Shown here: positions 34,459 through 46,930 of the stretch, piece by piece
Numbering within the stretch: position 1 is the first letter of the stretch
How the letters are laid out: each line of letters begins with the position of its first letter
Source of the DNA: Patiria miniata
Taxonomy: Eukaryota > Echinodermata > Asteroidea > Valvatida > Asterinidae
Length of the DNA: 64,000 nt
Assembly: GCF_015706575.1 (NCBI RefSeq)
Contig: NW_024037063.1
Coordinates: 19,654,927 to 19,718,926, forward strand
Direction: 5' to 3'
The notes under the pieces: generated by a model
What the model was told of the DNA's origin: nothing
The model's input: only the letters and a program-made list of their open reading frames with translations
Databases searched by the model: none
Translations under genes and position numbers: made by a program

Positions 34459-37400
34459 AACCCCTTCAATGGGCATGCTGCAAGCTAGCTAGGCTACTCA
34501 TTCAAGACTGCTGTAACATGGAAAGTAAATAGTTTGCTCTGTATGGTGCGTGTATGTGTTGTGTGTGCTTAAAGAGAGAGAGTTTGAAACCATATGATTT
34601 ATGAGAGTGCTGGTCACAAGTTAATAATGCTTTCAGGAAAAAAATGAAATTCTCGGTGATGTAAAATACATCTTTTCAACGTCTGGAACTCCTTGCTCTC
34701 ACACAAACTATCTTCTCTGTTAACCGTAGATTATTACTCTTTGGAAAATAGTACAGAGGCACCCCGGAACATTACCTATTTTTTATCTTATTTATGGCAG
34801 TGCACTATTTAGGTTCACCTTTATAGGCTGGTTCCTTTCTAACAATGGAACCCATAGGGATCATTCCGTGTAGAGGCTTCGGGGCACAAGTCCAAGATGG
34901 CAGAGCTGCATAACAAAATGTGCACTAGAAGAGTGATAGAGGGTATATGGTTGAAAGTGAGAAAGTGTGAGACAAGTTTTTAAGGCATTTTTTTCCTCAT
35001 TTCAACTCCTGTTTAAAACTTTGTAAGATCTCTGCTTTTGTTTGATAATCCGCCCATAACACTATGCTCTATATGAAATAAGGGGGAAAAGTATGTTAAG
35101 TATGTTCAGAAAATAAAAATGACACAAATAGGGAAAGGATCAAAAGTACCACAAGAAATTACATTTGAATATTCTAATTGAAAAAATGGGAATGTTACTT
35201 ATTTTAAATGAGAAAGACAGTTTTTACATAATAGCCTAGACATTTTGATTTTAATACCTATTTATAGCATCAATAACTGTATATAGTAACAAAGCTAATT
35301 GCTAAAAAAAATAATGAAATTGCTAGGAATAATTTTTATGCAATTCTCTCTTTTTTTTTGGAATATTAATTCAGCTTTTGGTGCTCAATTTGGGGAGATT
35401 TCGTTTCCCAGGTTTTTTTTTTCCCCGTGGATGATACGGGGCAAGTTTTGAGGTTAGAACAGGTTATCTTTAGCTATTCTTTGATCATTTTTTTTCCACA
35501 CAAGTACCCTACCAAGAAATGCAATATGAAACTTGCCATTTTGTTTTTTTGCAAGAGAAAAAGCTTGGCCTGTTTGAAAGAAAACCCGATATAAATGATA
35601 TCTCCGGTTCTTTTTCCCCTTTAAATAATTTAAAAGCCATTGCAGTATTATGTTTTTTTGCTGATGCAAAAATAGAGCCATCTTGGTCATCGCAGTTTTT
35701 GAAACACACTTGTATCATGAACAACGAACAGTGTTCTATAGCGAAATTGTGGTGCCATAGCTTTATGCTGTCGCAGTATCTTTGTCAATTGCTATGTTTA
35801 TTTGCAGGCAAGAAAAGTATTTAAAACAGAAAATCTCTAGTTTGGTTAGTTCTTCACAAGATGGCATTTTCTCCATTGTACATTTTAAAAAACTGAAATT
35901 TCACGTTTTCAGGAATCCTGATAGATAACAGTCGTTTGAGTATTGTTTCTTTAAACCTTTCATTTAAAATTTCAGGGTATTTTTCTTCGTGTTTTTTTTT
36001 TAAAAGAAAGCTAAGTTAACTTGTTAATTGTTTTATCTGTTTTGCATTTTGACTGTAAAATTGCTCAAATGTTGATTGTATATTCCCTTCTAACACTGCA
36101 TTGTTAGTAGCTATTTCCATGTTATGTTAAGCTTTTAGGAAAATTTATAGACGTTTTGATTTTATTTATTGATAAAAAATGTTAGATTCCTGATATGAGA
36201 AATTTCAGAGCCTGAGTTTTGGTCACGGAAGCAGAATAAGTAATGAGTATTGAAGGAACTTGGAGAAAAAAAAATGAAGCATCAAAGAAAGAAGGCCAGT
36301 TGAGGCTGGATTGTGCTGTAATGTAGATTTGTTTATTTTCGTTTAATATATTTATTGGGTGGTGACTGTTTCTTGCTTTTTGTGAATTCAGTGGAGCTAG
36401 TCTTCTTTCCTCATGTTTTGTGACTGAGCTCTATAGACCCATTGCAAAGAGCGCCCTCACTTGGGGCAGTTTTTGTCCCTCTGTGGTGCGCATGAGGAGG
36501 CATTTTGTGGTGTCATTGCCACTGAATTTGAATGGCGAAACCTTTCGTCAGCGAGGGCGCTTTTTGCAGGGGTCTGTTCTCAAGAGGGCTCAAAAAAAGA
36601 AAAAGAAAATCTGTACCAATCTTGACTTGAATAGGTCGTAGACACAGCAGTCATCTAGGACAGTGTTTCTGTAATGAGTGTACCTTTCGTTCATTCCTCG
36701 TAACTGCATGAAAAAAGAAACAATAAAAAAGATCCACAAGTCTGAAAATCACTGTCACTGATAAGGTTCGTCATAATTCATTGTCATTTCATGCGTTGCC
36801 ATGGAGATAAATTATCTTCAGGTGTACCATTTGATCCACCCAGTCACATGGACGAAACTGTCCAATCAGCCAAAAGGATGAATACATGTTGCTGCATAAT
36901 TGTCTGTAGCTTGACACAATTTTAGGCATTACCTTTACGTAAGTTGTTATTGGCCCACTGATGACCACGTGACTTCTTTTTGCCTTTTTTTCATTATTAG
37001 TTATGTATTGGAGTAAGACACAGCTTGATCGACCAGCCATGCTTTTGTATGAAAACTGTTTTTAGTTAGACAAAATTGTACATGTATATACATTTTGTAT
37101 CAGTGTTCCAACACTGCCATATGGGTGCTAACAAAAAAAAGTAGTGTTTTTATTTACTCAAATATTTTTGTAGGAAGTATGTATTTAAAATTGCAACTGT
37201 TGTGTTTATAAATTGAGCAACTTTTTTTTTAAAGCAAACAAGCTATCCTAACTTCCTAAAGTTTTATTTTGTATAAAATCTTCTCCCGTACATGTATTTA
37301 AATTTTGTAGTATACCCCAAATGTTGTTTTACGTTATAGCCTAAATTATCTATTAATTTACCATGCGTAACGTGTTGTGAAATATAGTAAATATTGATTT

Positions 37401-37905
37401 TTTTAACCCAAATCACCAATTGTCGGTGGTTTTCGCTAACGATCTTCCAAACCCTACTTCCGGAAGACACTAACTTTGCTGCCTCTATTATATCCCTAGA
37501 AAAATGTTATATTAATTTTATTTTTTGCTCATGAACTTGAATCTCATGTGTCCTTTTTTTTGTTCAGATTGCGAGTGAAACAAACCCTGTTGACAACATA
37601 ATGGGGTGGTTGAAAATGGGAAACTGTTCTTTTTTTGTTATGGCTTCAGTAGAAGCATGGGATCGCTTGGTTTTATTTTTGTATTCTTATGTACCAAATA
37701 ATTTCAGTGATTTGTAACAGCATTTTTTTTGATTTTTGATTTTTTGGGAGGAGGGGGGTGGTATTTGCATAATTGTTGTTATGAAATTTTCAGCTTGTAA
37801 CACACAACTACCCTGGTTTTGAAAATTGTTTTATTATAATTTTTTTTTTTCAATTTGTGTATGCCAAGATACATGACGGACATGTAAATAAAATCACCTG
37901 GGGAA
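34459..37905 (+). other. Probable 3'UTR of the EGF gene
   Basis: It is AT-rich, nearly free of the inverted-repeat elements common in the introns, and without supported coding frames. AATAAA signals occur at about 35110, 36721 and 37887; the last is followed by repeat-bearing DNA. TGTATATA motifs (Pumilio-type consensus) are seen near 35278 and 37083. The end point is inferred, and alternative polyadenylation is plausible. Confidence 0.45.
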
Positions 37906-38155
37906 ACATAGTAATGTCCTCTTACAATATTATTTCATTTTTTGCAGCATCATTATCCTCTTTTAATGTGATGGTAACACTCAACACAATAACTTTACAA
38001 ACCGTGGATGGAGATGAGGTAACGTTCTATTAATAGAACAAATCAATAAGCCCCGCCCACTGGTTTTTGTTTTGACCAATCACAGCCGCGAGTAATGTCT
38101 GACGTGCGCGCACGTTCTTATGATGTGCGCTGCTTTTCAACCAAAACGGCACTCG

Positions 38156-38232
38156 GTTCTTGAAAAAGAAATGTAACGCGTTTATTACATCAGTCTGATG
38201 TAATAAACGCGTTACATCTCTCATTCAAGAAC
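38156..38232. repeat. Hairpin with 23-bp perfect arms, 1-base loop
   Basis: ATGTAACGCGTTTATTACAT plus CAG is followed after one T by its exact complement. The flanking GTTCTTGAA/TTCAAGAAC pair extends the stem with mismatches. Confidence 0.85.
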
Positions 38233-40135
38233 TTCCAAACACCTAAAACGAAGAAAATTGTGAAAAAAATGTGAAAAATAAATTTAAGTTCGGCCCTGTG
38301 CACCACTGGCGCCATGTTGGATTCCCAGCATGCATTGTAGTTGGTAATGTGCTAACTCTTAGTCCTAAGTGGATACTTGATATGTTCGTGAACAGAAAAC
38401 ATGGTTTTCACTCCCATATAAAATGCATTACAAAGTTTTTATTCAAAAATAACCAAATATTATGATTTATGGTTTTTTGGGGTCGGTTGCAATGGCAAAC
38501 ATTGGGATCTACAGACTTCCTATTGGCACCATTATTGATCCCCGGTAAAAGGTTGGAAAACATCACCAAATTCATGGCGATCAGCTGAAGCGTTTCGGAG
38601 CTATAACAATAACTTTCATGGGGGGAGGGGGGGGGGGACGCATCCCCCCGGCGGTTCTGATGAAGTGGTCTATCCCATATTACATGTACAGGTATAATCC
38701 AATGAGTGATATCTGGGAATCGAGTACGACACACGCATTATCCTGGATTTAATTGAGTCTTGTTGTTGAAAGAACTGACCTTTTTCCTCTTTCTTCGGGG
38801 AGAGGGAGGGGTTCTCCTTCCTGTTTGATATATTTTCCTTGCTCTTTCAATTAATTGTGTTCATGTCCCGTTCGATACTACAACAGTCGTATACTTAATT
38901 TTATACCTGTGGGCTATTAAATAGCACTTGTCCACAACCCTTAAGAGTTTACCGCCCATTTTATACATTCAAGCCACAACAGCTGTTTATTTCACGCGCT
39001 ATATCTCTAAGCGTAACTGCCATTGGTCATACAGGCTGTGCTGTACAGTCAGCTGACTGCAATCCTCATATTTTTGTCACCGAATTCGTAACTGGCCTTT
39101 AATTTGGGTGTTTGTTGTGTCAATATTTTTCTGATCTTTTCCTGATTGAAAAATGGAGTAGGCCTATACTGGTTCAAAATTTTACATTTTGAAAAGAAAA
39201 AAATGCGATACTGCGTGGCCCGCTATACTTCCTCAAACCTCATTATTGACAATCGTTTTGTAAAAATTACCACACGCACAAAAAGCAGCAAAATTATAAT
39301 ATTCAGCATATTAATTAATTGTATTGAAAATATTTCTATGCTAAGAACGTTTGTGGTGCTGAATGAGGAAGCCTACCATTCTAAAATGGAATTTGTAGGG
39401 TCATTATTCAGTACAGGAAGAATTACAGAGCGTTTTGAATTCAGAATCCAAACGGACTGTATTTTTTCTTTCTATACCAGTTGCTATCAACCCGTGTGTT
39501 TTTTTGGTTGTTTGAAAATCCCTCCAAATTTTGGAAATCGTGACGTCATCGAAAGTTGCCAAGAAGAAACTTTTTGGGAAATTGTCTAGCACCTAAACGC
39601 TAAGCAGCGACTTACTTACTATTTCCACTATGGGCACCCGACTATTTCTGAACACGGTTCGTCTGCTCACAGAAGTCCGTCATTTTGTGACCGTATTTCG
39701 TTATTTTCGGGTATAAAATGTGCGGGTTTTGCCGTATTTTGGATCTCAACCATATTATCTTGATGCTGAGATAAGACAGTTTGAGAGAAAAACTTTGAAA
39801 ATGGATGAAAAGTAGCGAAACGAGTGGACCAATTTAGAACCAGTGACTCTTGGTACGGACCGAAGACGGGAGAATTTGTGACAAGATTTGCACGTCTGTC
39901 ACGTGAGTAATTTGGCAATTATGCTACCCTGTTTTGCTTTAGTTAAAGTGTTTTTATCAACCCAAAATGATTTCTGAAACCTTATATCAGCTTTCTTATG
40001 ACTTTTATTTCTAATTTTGAGCACTAATCTTTTTAGGGCCTACTAAATATAACTTATAATATTAAGAAAAGGCGGTGGATATTTAGCCGGCGCCAGCTTT
40101 CTTAAATTGACTAGTAAATGATATTTGAAAAACAA
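38233..40135. other. Intergenic stretch, nothing definite
   Basis: It has a G-tract at 38619-38638. A plus-strand 147-codon open frame at 39.15-39.59 kb is AT-rich with no domain or splice context. No repeat family was recognised. Confidence 0.4.
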
Positions 40136-40475
40136 ATGTTGCAACCTGACGCCACTTCTGCAATTGTGTATAAAGTCTATGGAGAGTTTAGAATTTTTTT
40201 AAAGTATTTCCTAACAAAGTTGGAAAAGTTTCTCAGTCCCAGATTCATGTCATATCATTTTTGCAATGAATGACCTTCATTGAGATGATATGTGAAGAAA
40301 AAAGCAGCGTCAGGTTGCAATATTCTTTCCGAACATTTTTTAAGTATTTCCTAACAAAATTGGAAAAGTTTCTCGGTCCCAGATTCATGTCTTATCATCA
40401 TTTTTGCAATATTTGAATGACCTTCATTGAGATGACATATGAAGAAAAAAGTTGCATCAGGTTGCAAAATTGTTT
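40136..40475 (+). repeat. Tandem duplication, ~175-bp unit
   Basis: AAGTATTTCCTAACAAA, TTGGAAAAGTTTCTC, GGTCCCAGATTCATGTC and TGACCTTCATTGAGATGA each occur twice in order, with GCAACCTGA/TCAGGTTGCA phrases at the borders. Confidence 0.8.
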
Positions 40476-40725
40476 CCCAATATTTTGCTGGTAGGCATCG
40501 AGCATGCGCAGTGACTGGTTATGGGGACTTAGAAATGTTTACCGTGACAACTCTTAGTTTGGTTCCTCACCAACATTGTCTTAGTGACTTCATATTCATG
40601 AGATGGAAATCAGACCATTTTACAATTTTTAACTTTATTAGCCTTTAAAAAAAAACACCTCCAGAGCCAAGAATCAGAAAAAGAAAATGTGATACTCTGT
40701 AATTAAAAGTTGGAGTCAATTCAAG

Positions 40726-41221
40726 TTGCTAGGGAAGCCTAAAATCAATTTAAGATCGAAATTATTTTGTCACTTGAAAATCACCCCAGCTATAGTATGA
40801 CTGCTAAATAGCTAAAAACCCTGAAGAAGCCGGATGCACTACACGGCCATGGGTGAAGAGCGCACACAAGAGGGCGCTGCAGAGAGCTCCAAAGATTTTG
40901 AATGACTGGCAACAGCCGCGGTGCACTTTGCCAAAGTTGACGCACGCTCGGTGGATGATTAAAGTTCCAGTCTGGTTCCCTGACCCCATTGGCCTTGTAA
41001 CTATTTATAGGGGGGCCAGGAAACAGTCTGGTAAACATCAGAGACGCAATATGCTTAATTTTCAAAACCGTCGGAATTCGTTGCCGAATACCATGATTTT
41101 TGGATAACTAGACCTCTGAAGGTATGGAACTCTAGCTATTTAGCAGTCATACTATAGCTGGGGTGATTTTCAAGTGACAAAATAATTTCGATCTTAAATT
41201 GATTTTTGGCTCCCCTAGCAA
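40726..41221. repeat. 496-bp MITE with ~88-bp terminal inverted repeats
   Basis: It begins TTGCTAGGGAAGCC and mirrors this at the right end (GGCTCCCCTAGCAA). Pairing continues through CAATTTAAGATCG, TTGTCACTTGAAAATCACCC and ATGACTGCTAAATAGCT. The interior holds AGTCTGGTTCCCTGACCCC, also found in the 4.04-kb repeat family. Confidence 0.85.
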
Positions 41222-42417
41222 TGGACCTATCCATGCACAGACCGTAAATTGTGTGACTGTAATGCGGAGGTAGTCCAGTTATTTCAGTCGCATTTATGGG
41301 ACTAGCCGGGAGTTGAACCAGGGATATCTCTCACTCATGAGATACACCCGCTACCCACACAGCCGCAGGTGTTGCACAGATGATGGTGGTAATACTTTGT
41401 AAACTGTAGGCGTCAACGAGGGTGCTGTACAACCCAACCGGCTTAATAACGTTTACTGAAAGAAACCGGCTAAAATATACACTTTCATAAGAAAATGTGA
41501 TTTAGGTTCGCCTAAAATAAAAGAATTTTGGGGACATTTTTACCGGTCCTAAATTGGGGGGTCGTGTAGTTACGGGCCCCTCTTTAGTTTCGATCAAATT
41601 AGAGTCGAGGGTGCTTTTTTTATCATTCAACAATGACCTTTTCAACCTAAGGCAGACTTCTCCCAATCCCATTATGACATGGTAAATGTTGCTGGTATGG
41701 GTTTTGGGATGCTGATGTGTTGTGTTGAGATTCAAATGTAGTGTCAAATGTTATCCCGGGGTCAATTGAGGCTGTAACGGAACAAATGTGAAAAATCATG
41801 TTTCATAGAATGCTGCTTAGAATTATTGTTTTGGAAGTCTTGAGTTGAGGTGTGGTACATGTTAAGCAGTGACGTCAGAGGTAGTCTAGGGGTCATTAGA
41901 GGTCCTTAGATGACCTTTGGCCCAGTGGCGCACCCAGGATTTGACTTTGAGGGGGGGCTCACAATTTTTGTCAAATTTTGTAGAAGTTAAATTTTTTGAA
42001 AAAATTTTGCTGAACAATTTTTGGCAGCAGAAAAAACCTTTTTTTTTTTTTTTTTGGGGGGGGGGGGGCCTATTTTGACGTTGGTGGCGCCACTTACCCC
42101 CCTATTATATTACTCGAAAATAGGTCACATTCATATCACCAAGGTCAAATCATGGGACTAAAAAAAAATTACAAAAAAACACTGCTTTGGCCCCAACGCA
42201 AAACAGATAGGGACCACACAAATAGACAGGCTTGTATTTTTCAGTTGATGCCATGTGAATCAAAAGGATTCTTCTCAAATTTTAAAAACTTGTCACTTTA
42301 AATCCACTTGTTTGTTGGTTTTAAATCTTGCTAATTATTTGTGTGAGTCCAGTAACCGGAAAGTGGATTTTTGTTCTCTTATAGGAACAGGGCCCATAAC
42401 TGCCTGTGATTTAATCA
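41222..42417. other. Intergenic, decayed repeats
   Basis: Around 41.28-41.37 kb a sequence with GAGTTGAACCAGGGATA looks like an antisense tRNA-derived B-box. Around 41.93-42.10 kb is a CAGTGGCGCACCCAGGATTT...G-tract repeat. No gene was found. Confidence 0.45.
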
Positions 42418-42843
42418 TCAAGTCGACTCTCGTCGGACTGCAACAAAGGCACGCCACACATCACAGTCTCCCATGGCCGTCCTGATCTCGGCTGCGGAGG
42501 CTAGCCCAGTATCAAGACGCAGCTGGTCTACGTAGGTTAGCGTCTGCCCACCTCGAGAGGCTACTCCATGAGTGGGTTCCCATAAGATGAGTTGGCTGGC
42601 AGCTGTCTCTGGATGCCGAATGCAGTGACCAGCCAACCGCAGACGCCTAAGTCTGACAGTTGTAGAGATCCTTGGCAGGTTGCCATAGAGCTCCTCATTC
42701 CTGACTTTGTCTCTCCAATTCACGGCTCGAGCCATCCTCAACATGCGAGATTTAAGGTAAGCCCAAACATCAGTTTGTGATGAGAAACTCATAAGTGGCA
42801 GATCCAAGCAAGGGGTTGGCAGTGGTTGCTGCGGTGATGCCAT
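42418..42843 (-). pseudogene. RTE-type non-LTR retrotransposon, C-terminal fragment of the reverse transcriptase ORF
   Basis: The minus-strand frame contains the tail typical of RTE/BovB-like polyproteins: RRLRLAGHCIRHPETAASQ, then LILWEPTHG and TYVDQLRLDTGL, followed by a stop. These elements copy themselves by target-primed reverse transcription. Only about 140 residues remain and the endonuclease and catalytic YxDD region are gone. The Met at its start is internal, not a true start. It is a dead 5'-truncated copy. Confidence 0.75.
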
Positions 42844-43199
42844 GGAAGATTTTCAGACGGGGATAATCTATGAAGCATTGCAGTCAATTAATAAAATGGC
42901 ACAAGTCCAGAAGCAATAAATCAGAGCAATATCGGGTGATATATCCCAGCGAAACTGAAGGAAATTTGGAATTATTTGTCCATTCAATATATTTTGGGGG
43001 GAGGGGGGATTATCCCTTAACCATCTCTTTTATTTGGATCCGCTCATGTAACTCTAGACTGACAAGATTACTGGTGACTGATAGACTCATAAATGTGACG
43101 AGAGGGAAGTTACCAATTAAAATGGAGTGGCCTGAATTTGTTCACTTGATATTAACAATGGAAGCTACTTACATGGCAGACCATAAACCCAGACCAGTC
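42844..43199. other. Intergenic, nothing recognised
   Basis: It has a short G-tract near 42.995 kb and an open frame without support. Confidence 0.35.
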
Positions 43200-43224
43200 G
43201 CTACCGTTTTTTATGGTAGTGGGC

Positions 43225-43835
43225 CCCCCTAGTTTGTAGTATACAAATACAACATGGTTTGTGGAGAAATAGTGAAAACTATTGACCCCGAGGTGTTGGA
43301 TGATAGTTTTCACTATTTCCCCGAAAATACGTGTTGTATTTGTTTTATTATACCTCATAAATATTTATCAGGCAGCTGCTGTATTTCATTGGTCTATTTC
43401 ACCACGTTTTTGATCTTGCAGTATTTTTTAAACTAAAACTTTTTTTTTTTTATTTAAGGAGACAAACAGAATAGAAAGTTAACATTCACTTTCACACAAA
43501 ACACTGGATTTATTATTACATAATTGTTTTGTCCAAAATTTCACGCAGTTCTTCCTCGGTAAAAATCGCAAAGCGAATACCACCGGTCGCATTGCCATAA
43601 TAGACTGGCACAACTGTCCTCACCGGTGATCTCCACGGTATGCACGAAAGAGCCTGCGTCGTTGGTAAAAAGATAACACAGTACTGGAACAATTCTAAGG
43701 CTGCAACCCAAGTGTGTGATAGTACCTCCCTGGTTTTTGCGCGTCACGCGCGCGTACGAAGACACAGGGAAATAGTAAAAACCTTCGCATGGTTGAGTTG
43801 CTGGAATAGACCAATGAAATACCGCGGGATAAAAA
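43225..43835. repeat. Nested foldback element
   Basis: The inner hairpin pairs ACAAATACAACA and AATAGTGAAAACTAT with ATAGTTTTCACTATT and TGTTGTATTTGT (43.24-43.36 kb). Outer arms pair ATTTCATTGGTCTATTTC (43.38 kb) with GAATAGACCAATGAAAT (43.80 kb). No coding content was seen. Confidence 0.65.
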
Positions 43836-44039
43836 GTGGCGACTAGTCAGGACAAATCCAGAATAAATTTTTTGGTCCCAAAAAAGTGGGTTAAAAAAAT
43901 TACCTGCAGATACATTGTATTTCAGACAAACTCCATCCAAATTTCCCTTGAGAATTGCAAGAAAAGTAGACGAAATTCAAATTGTCATGGTTATTTACTA
44001 GGTACATGTAAGCACCTTCAATAATGAACATCAAGTGGA

Positions 44040-44151
44040 AATAAGATAAAGATTTACGGTGGCACCAATGTGACAAATCTCTTTTATGAGTTCCTCACAA
44101 ACTCATAAAAGAGATTTGTCACATGGTGTTATCGTAAATCATTATCTTATT
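44040..44151. repeat. Hairpin element, ~50-bp arms
   Basis: AATAAGATAA, GATTTACG and TGTGACAAATCTCTTTTATG are mirrored on the right by CATAAAAGAGATTTGTCACA, CGTAAATC and TTATCTTATT. The loop is about ten bases (AGTTCCTCACAAACT region). Confidence 0.85.
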
Positions 44152-44910
44152 GCTTCACTATATGCAAACCTTCAAATCTTATATTTAGTGGAAAAACAGT
44201 CTAGATTGCAAATTCAAGAAACACACCTTCTCAGACAAAATGTAACGCACATTGCTGTGTGGCTCTAAATACAGAGGAAGTTCAATATTTGAGACACATT
44301 TATGGAACTAGTGTCTAGCCCCATTGTGACCCAGGCTGTAGGCCTACAGTATATACTTGTCCACCGCCACCAGTTGGGAAACATTGAAAATTTGCATAAT
44401 TTTGCTTTGTGTTGCATTAGGCCAAAAAAAAAAGTCTCCGGTTTCTGGTATGGAGCCTGCCCAAAAAGTGGTGCGGCGACACAGCTTTTTTTTTACCGTT
44501 TTTTTCTTCAAATGGCGGCTGATGATTGCAAATGGTGCCCGACTAAACTTAGTGCAAATATATGGGAGTCCAGAGAGGCCACATAAAGCTTATTCTCGAT
44601 CGTAACCCCATCTAAAAACACGTTAAACTTGTGCAGCAGCAGGATTCCAGTCAAACCAGTGAGTTTGGTGATTTTGAGACATCATCTTTCATTGAAAAAA
44701 AAAACCTTTTTCATTTTGCCGACGCGCATGGCTACGGCGACGTGTGCGCACACCAGAAACGGGAGACATTTTTTTTTGCCTCAGAGACTACTATACCACC
44801 TTATAAAGGTTTAAAAGAACCCTTAACTGATAACTAACACAAGAATATGAAGTTGCTCCGGGAGATCAATTTTCTGAGGAAATTTCCAAGGAAATTTTGA
44901 TGGTCTTTTT
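44152..44910. other. Intergenic, nothing recognised
   Basis: Overlapping open frames near 44.3-44.6 kb share no domain features and are AT/A-run rich. Confidence 0.35.
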
Positions 44911-45230
44911 AATTTTCTAAGTTGAACAAAGAGTTGACTGGAGCGGGGTTTGAACCTGCGACCACCGGTGCTCTAAACTGAGGTATCCAGCCCTATGTTG
45001 GCCGTTCCCCAATTTGTCGATTCAAGGGGCACTAGTCAGAAGCCATAAACTTAGAAACAGGTTTATGACCTCTGACTAGCACCCCATGATCAAAGACATT
45101 GACAAATTGGGGAACCGCCAACAAACCGATAGGTCTGGATAGCTCAGTTGGTAGAGCACCGGAACGGTAGTCTGGAGGTCGCAGGTTCAAACCCCGCTCC
45201 AGTCAATTTCTTTGTGCAACTTTGAAAATT
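44911..45230. repeat. Full-length tRNA-ended foldback element (320 bp)
   Basis: The left end AATTTTCTAAGTTGAACAAA and the following GACTGGAGCGGGGTTTGAAC are mirrored at the right end. The right arm (about 45128-45200) folds like a tRNA: 7-bp acceptor with one mismatch, GCTC/GAGC D-arm, CCGGA/TCTGG anticodon stem with loop ACGGTAG, and a T-arm with one mismatch. The left arm holds the same tRNA-like unit antisense with a 10-base deletion. Base 33 is C, so function as a tRNA is doubtful. The central part is also palindromic. Confidence 0.82.
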
Positions 45231-45848
45231 ATACTAACGAACCTAATCAGTTTGCCTTTAAGGTTTTTTTTTTATCTCAAAAACTACTATCCTTGAGTGA
45301 CCAAGTAAATAGTCAGTAATAAGTATCAGACCTCAAATAAGGCTGTAAAACAGTCTATTTCAAAGCCCCAAAATGCAAAATTCCCTTATGTACATGTTTG
45401 TCCCCATAGATGGCAGTGTAGTGCCAAGTGGGCCTATATACAGAGGCAGCCTAGAATTTGTGCCCATTAATGAGCCATTTCGGTATCACGATGAAGTAGT
45501 CCAGGTCAAAGGTCATTCGGGATAAAATGGCTGACGTAATGATACGTGATGTAATGCGGACGCCCATTCTGCTTGTAATTAATAGGCAAGGGTCGTACGC
45601 CGTCTCCCTGCGCGTTCATGCGCCTTCGATGAGCCGTTCGATTATCCAAAATTTTACCCATGACCCATATCATTATGTGCATGCGCAGTTGAAATACCGA
45701 ACTGGCTTATTGTACTAGCTGGCAGTGTGCTAACTCATTAACAACAATAGTTGGCAGGTTAATCAATAGCGGATCTAGAGAGGTACATGTAGTTGGGGGG
45801 TTGCACCCCCCCCCCCCCTCCCCCGGGTTCAGCCACTGACTATAAGAA
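45231..45848. other. Intergenic with C-tract
   Basis: The piece AGCGGATCTAGAG...C-tract...GGGTTCAGCCACTGAC (45.77-45.84 kb) resembles the ends of other G/C-tract repeats here. No gene was recognised. Confidence 0.4.
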
Positions 45849-46335
45849 ACTATTCATAAATACCTAAGACAGATTACCCATTCCTATTGGTCGAGAGCCC
45901 TTCACGTGGCAGGTTTTAAACGGATGATAAAGATATGGCCACTGGCTGGTCTTAAACCCTTTTCCAGTGCCTCATGAAATCTGGACTCCCATGAAATTCG
46001 GTGCCTTTCAACGTTTCATTGGTTTAACTTCACATTCCTCACGTAGGCAAGCGCAATGCTACCAGTGGATCAGTATTTCAAATTCCAAAATTCACACTAC
46101 AAGTGCGAATTTTGAAAAACGCCCAGCTGCGTTTTGCGCGACATCGCGCAGTACGCGCGACGCGCACGCCAATGTCCTTATAAGGTAAGGAATTGTAGAG
46201 GGACATTCCATATTATAGTCAGAGGGGTGTTTGATACAGCATGAAATGCATGTTAGCAATGTCTAGTTTTTGACTTGTTTTGATTTTTGGATGGAAACAA
46301 TTTTTTTTTTGACCGAAAAGGTATTTATGAATGGG
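45849..46335. repeat. MITE-like element matching 3.0-3.3 kb
   Basis: It begins TATTCATAAATACCT and ends with the mirrored AGGTATTTATGAAT. The body shares CCCATTCCTATTGGTCGAGAG and GCGCAATGCTACCAGTG with the intronic copy at 3.0 kb. Confidence 0.72.
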
Positions 46336-46339
46336 AATA

Positions 46340-46475
46340 AATTTGTATTCGGTCGGTATTAAACATTCTGTTTAAGACCGGTTGGGGTCTGGATGGGTGA
46401 TAATTACCCATCCAGACTCCCGCCGGTCTTAAACAGAGTGTTATAATACCTTCCGAACACACATTTATTCCTTTA
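46340..46475. repeat. Hairpin element
   Basis: GGAATAAATTTGT, GGTATTA and TAAGACCGG(T) are mirrored on the right around a GGATGGGTGATAATTACCCATCC core. Confidence 0.75.
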
Positions 46476-46789
46476 GTAAAATGGGGCCAGAAATAATAAA
46501 TGGAACTTAAGTTCCCAAATGTATTATTGAATTGCCTTAAAATGCAGAAAAAAATTATCATATATTTCAAAATGACTCAACCCCTACCCTTTATAGCAAC
46601 CCATCATTTCCTGAAAGCTAGATCCGCCCCTGTTAATTGCATACATTTTCAATTTCTGTCAGTTAACATTTTGTTAACATTCAGTAAGCCTACTCCAGAC
46701 TTGGGAACCATTAAGTTTCCAAAATAGGATTGGAAAATAGACTTTCTCCTTGGCCCAATTAAATTTGATGTTATACAAATATTGAGTGG

Positions 46790-46930
46790 CTCAGAGTGAA
46801 AAGGGAGGCATATTATCGCAAGGTAAAATCTGGATCTTTCCATTTCACGAGGCGAAGCCGAGTGAACTGGAAAAGTCCAGATTGTACCGAGCGATAATAT
46901 TCCTCCCATTTCACAATTTAAAGCTCTCAA
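46790..46930. repeat. Hairpin element
   Basis: AATATTGAG(TGG), GGGAGG and TATTATCG with AATCTGGA are mirrored by TCCAGATT, CGATAATATT and CCTCCC ... CTCAATATT. Arms are about 60 bp around a GAGGCGAAGCCGAGTG loop. Confidence 0.75.

Noticed and set aside
39146..39589. 147-codon plus-strand open frame
   Set aside because: AT-rich composition, no recognisable domain and no splice or regulatory context make it a chance frame.
45128..45200. tRNA gene (anticodon GGT by position)
   Set aside because: The anticodon loop has C at position 33, both acceptor and T stems contain a mismatch, and the same unit occurs at both ends of a mobile element in three places.
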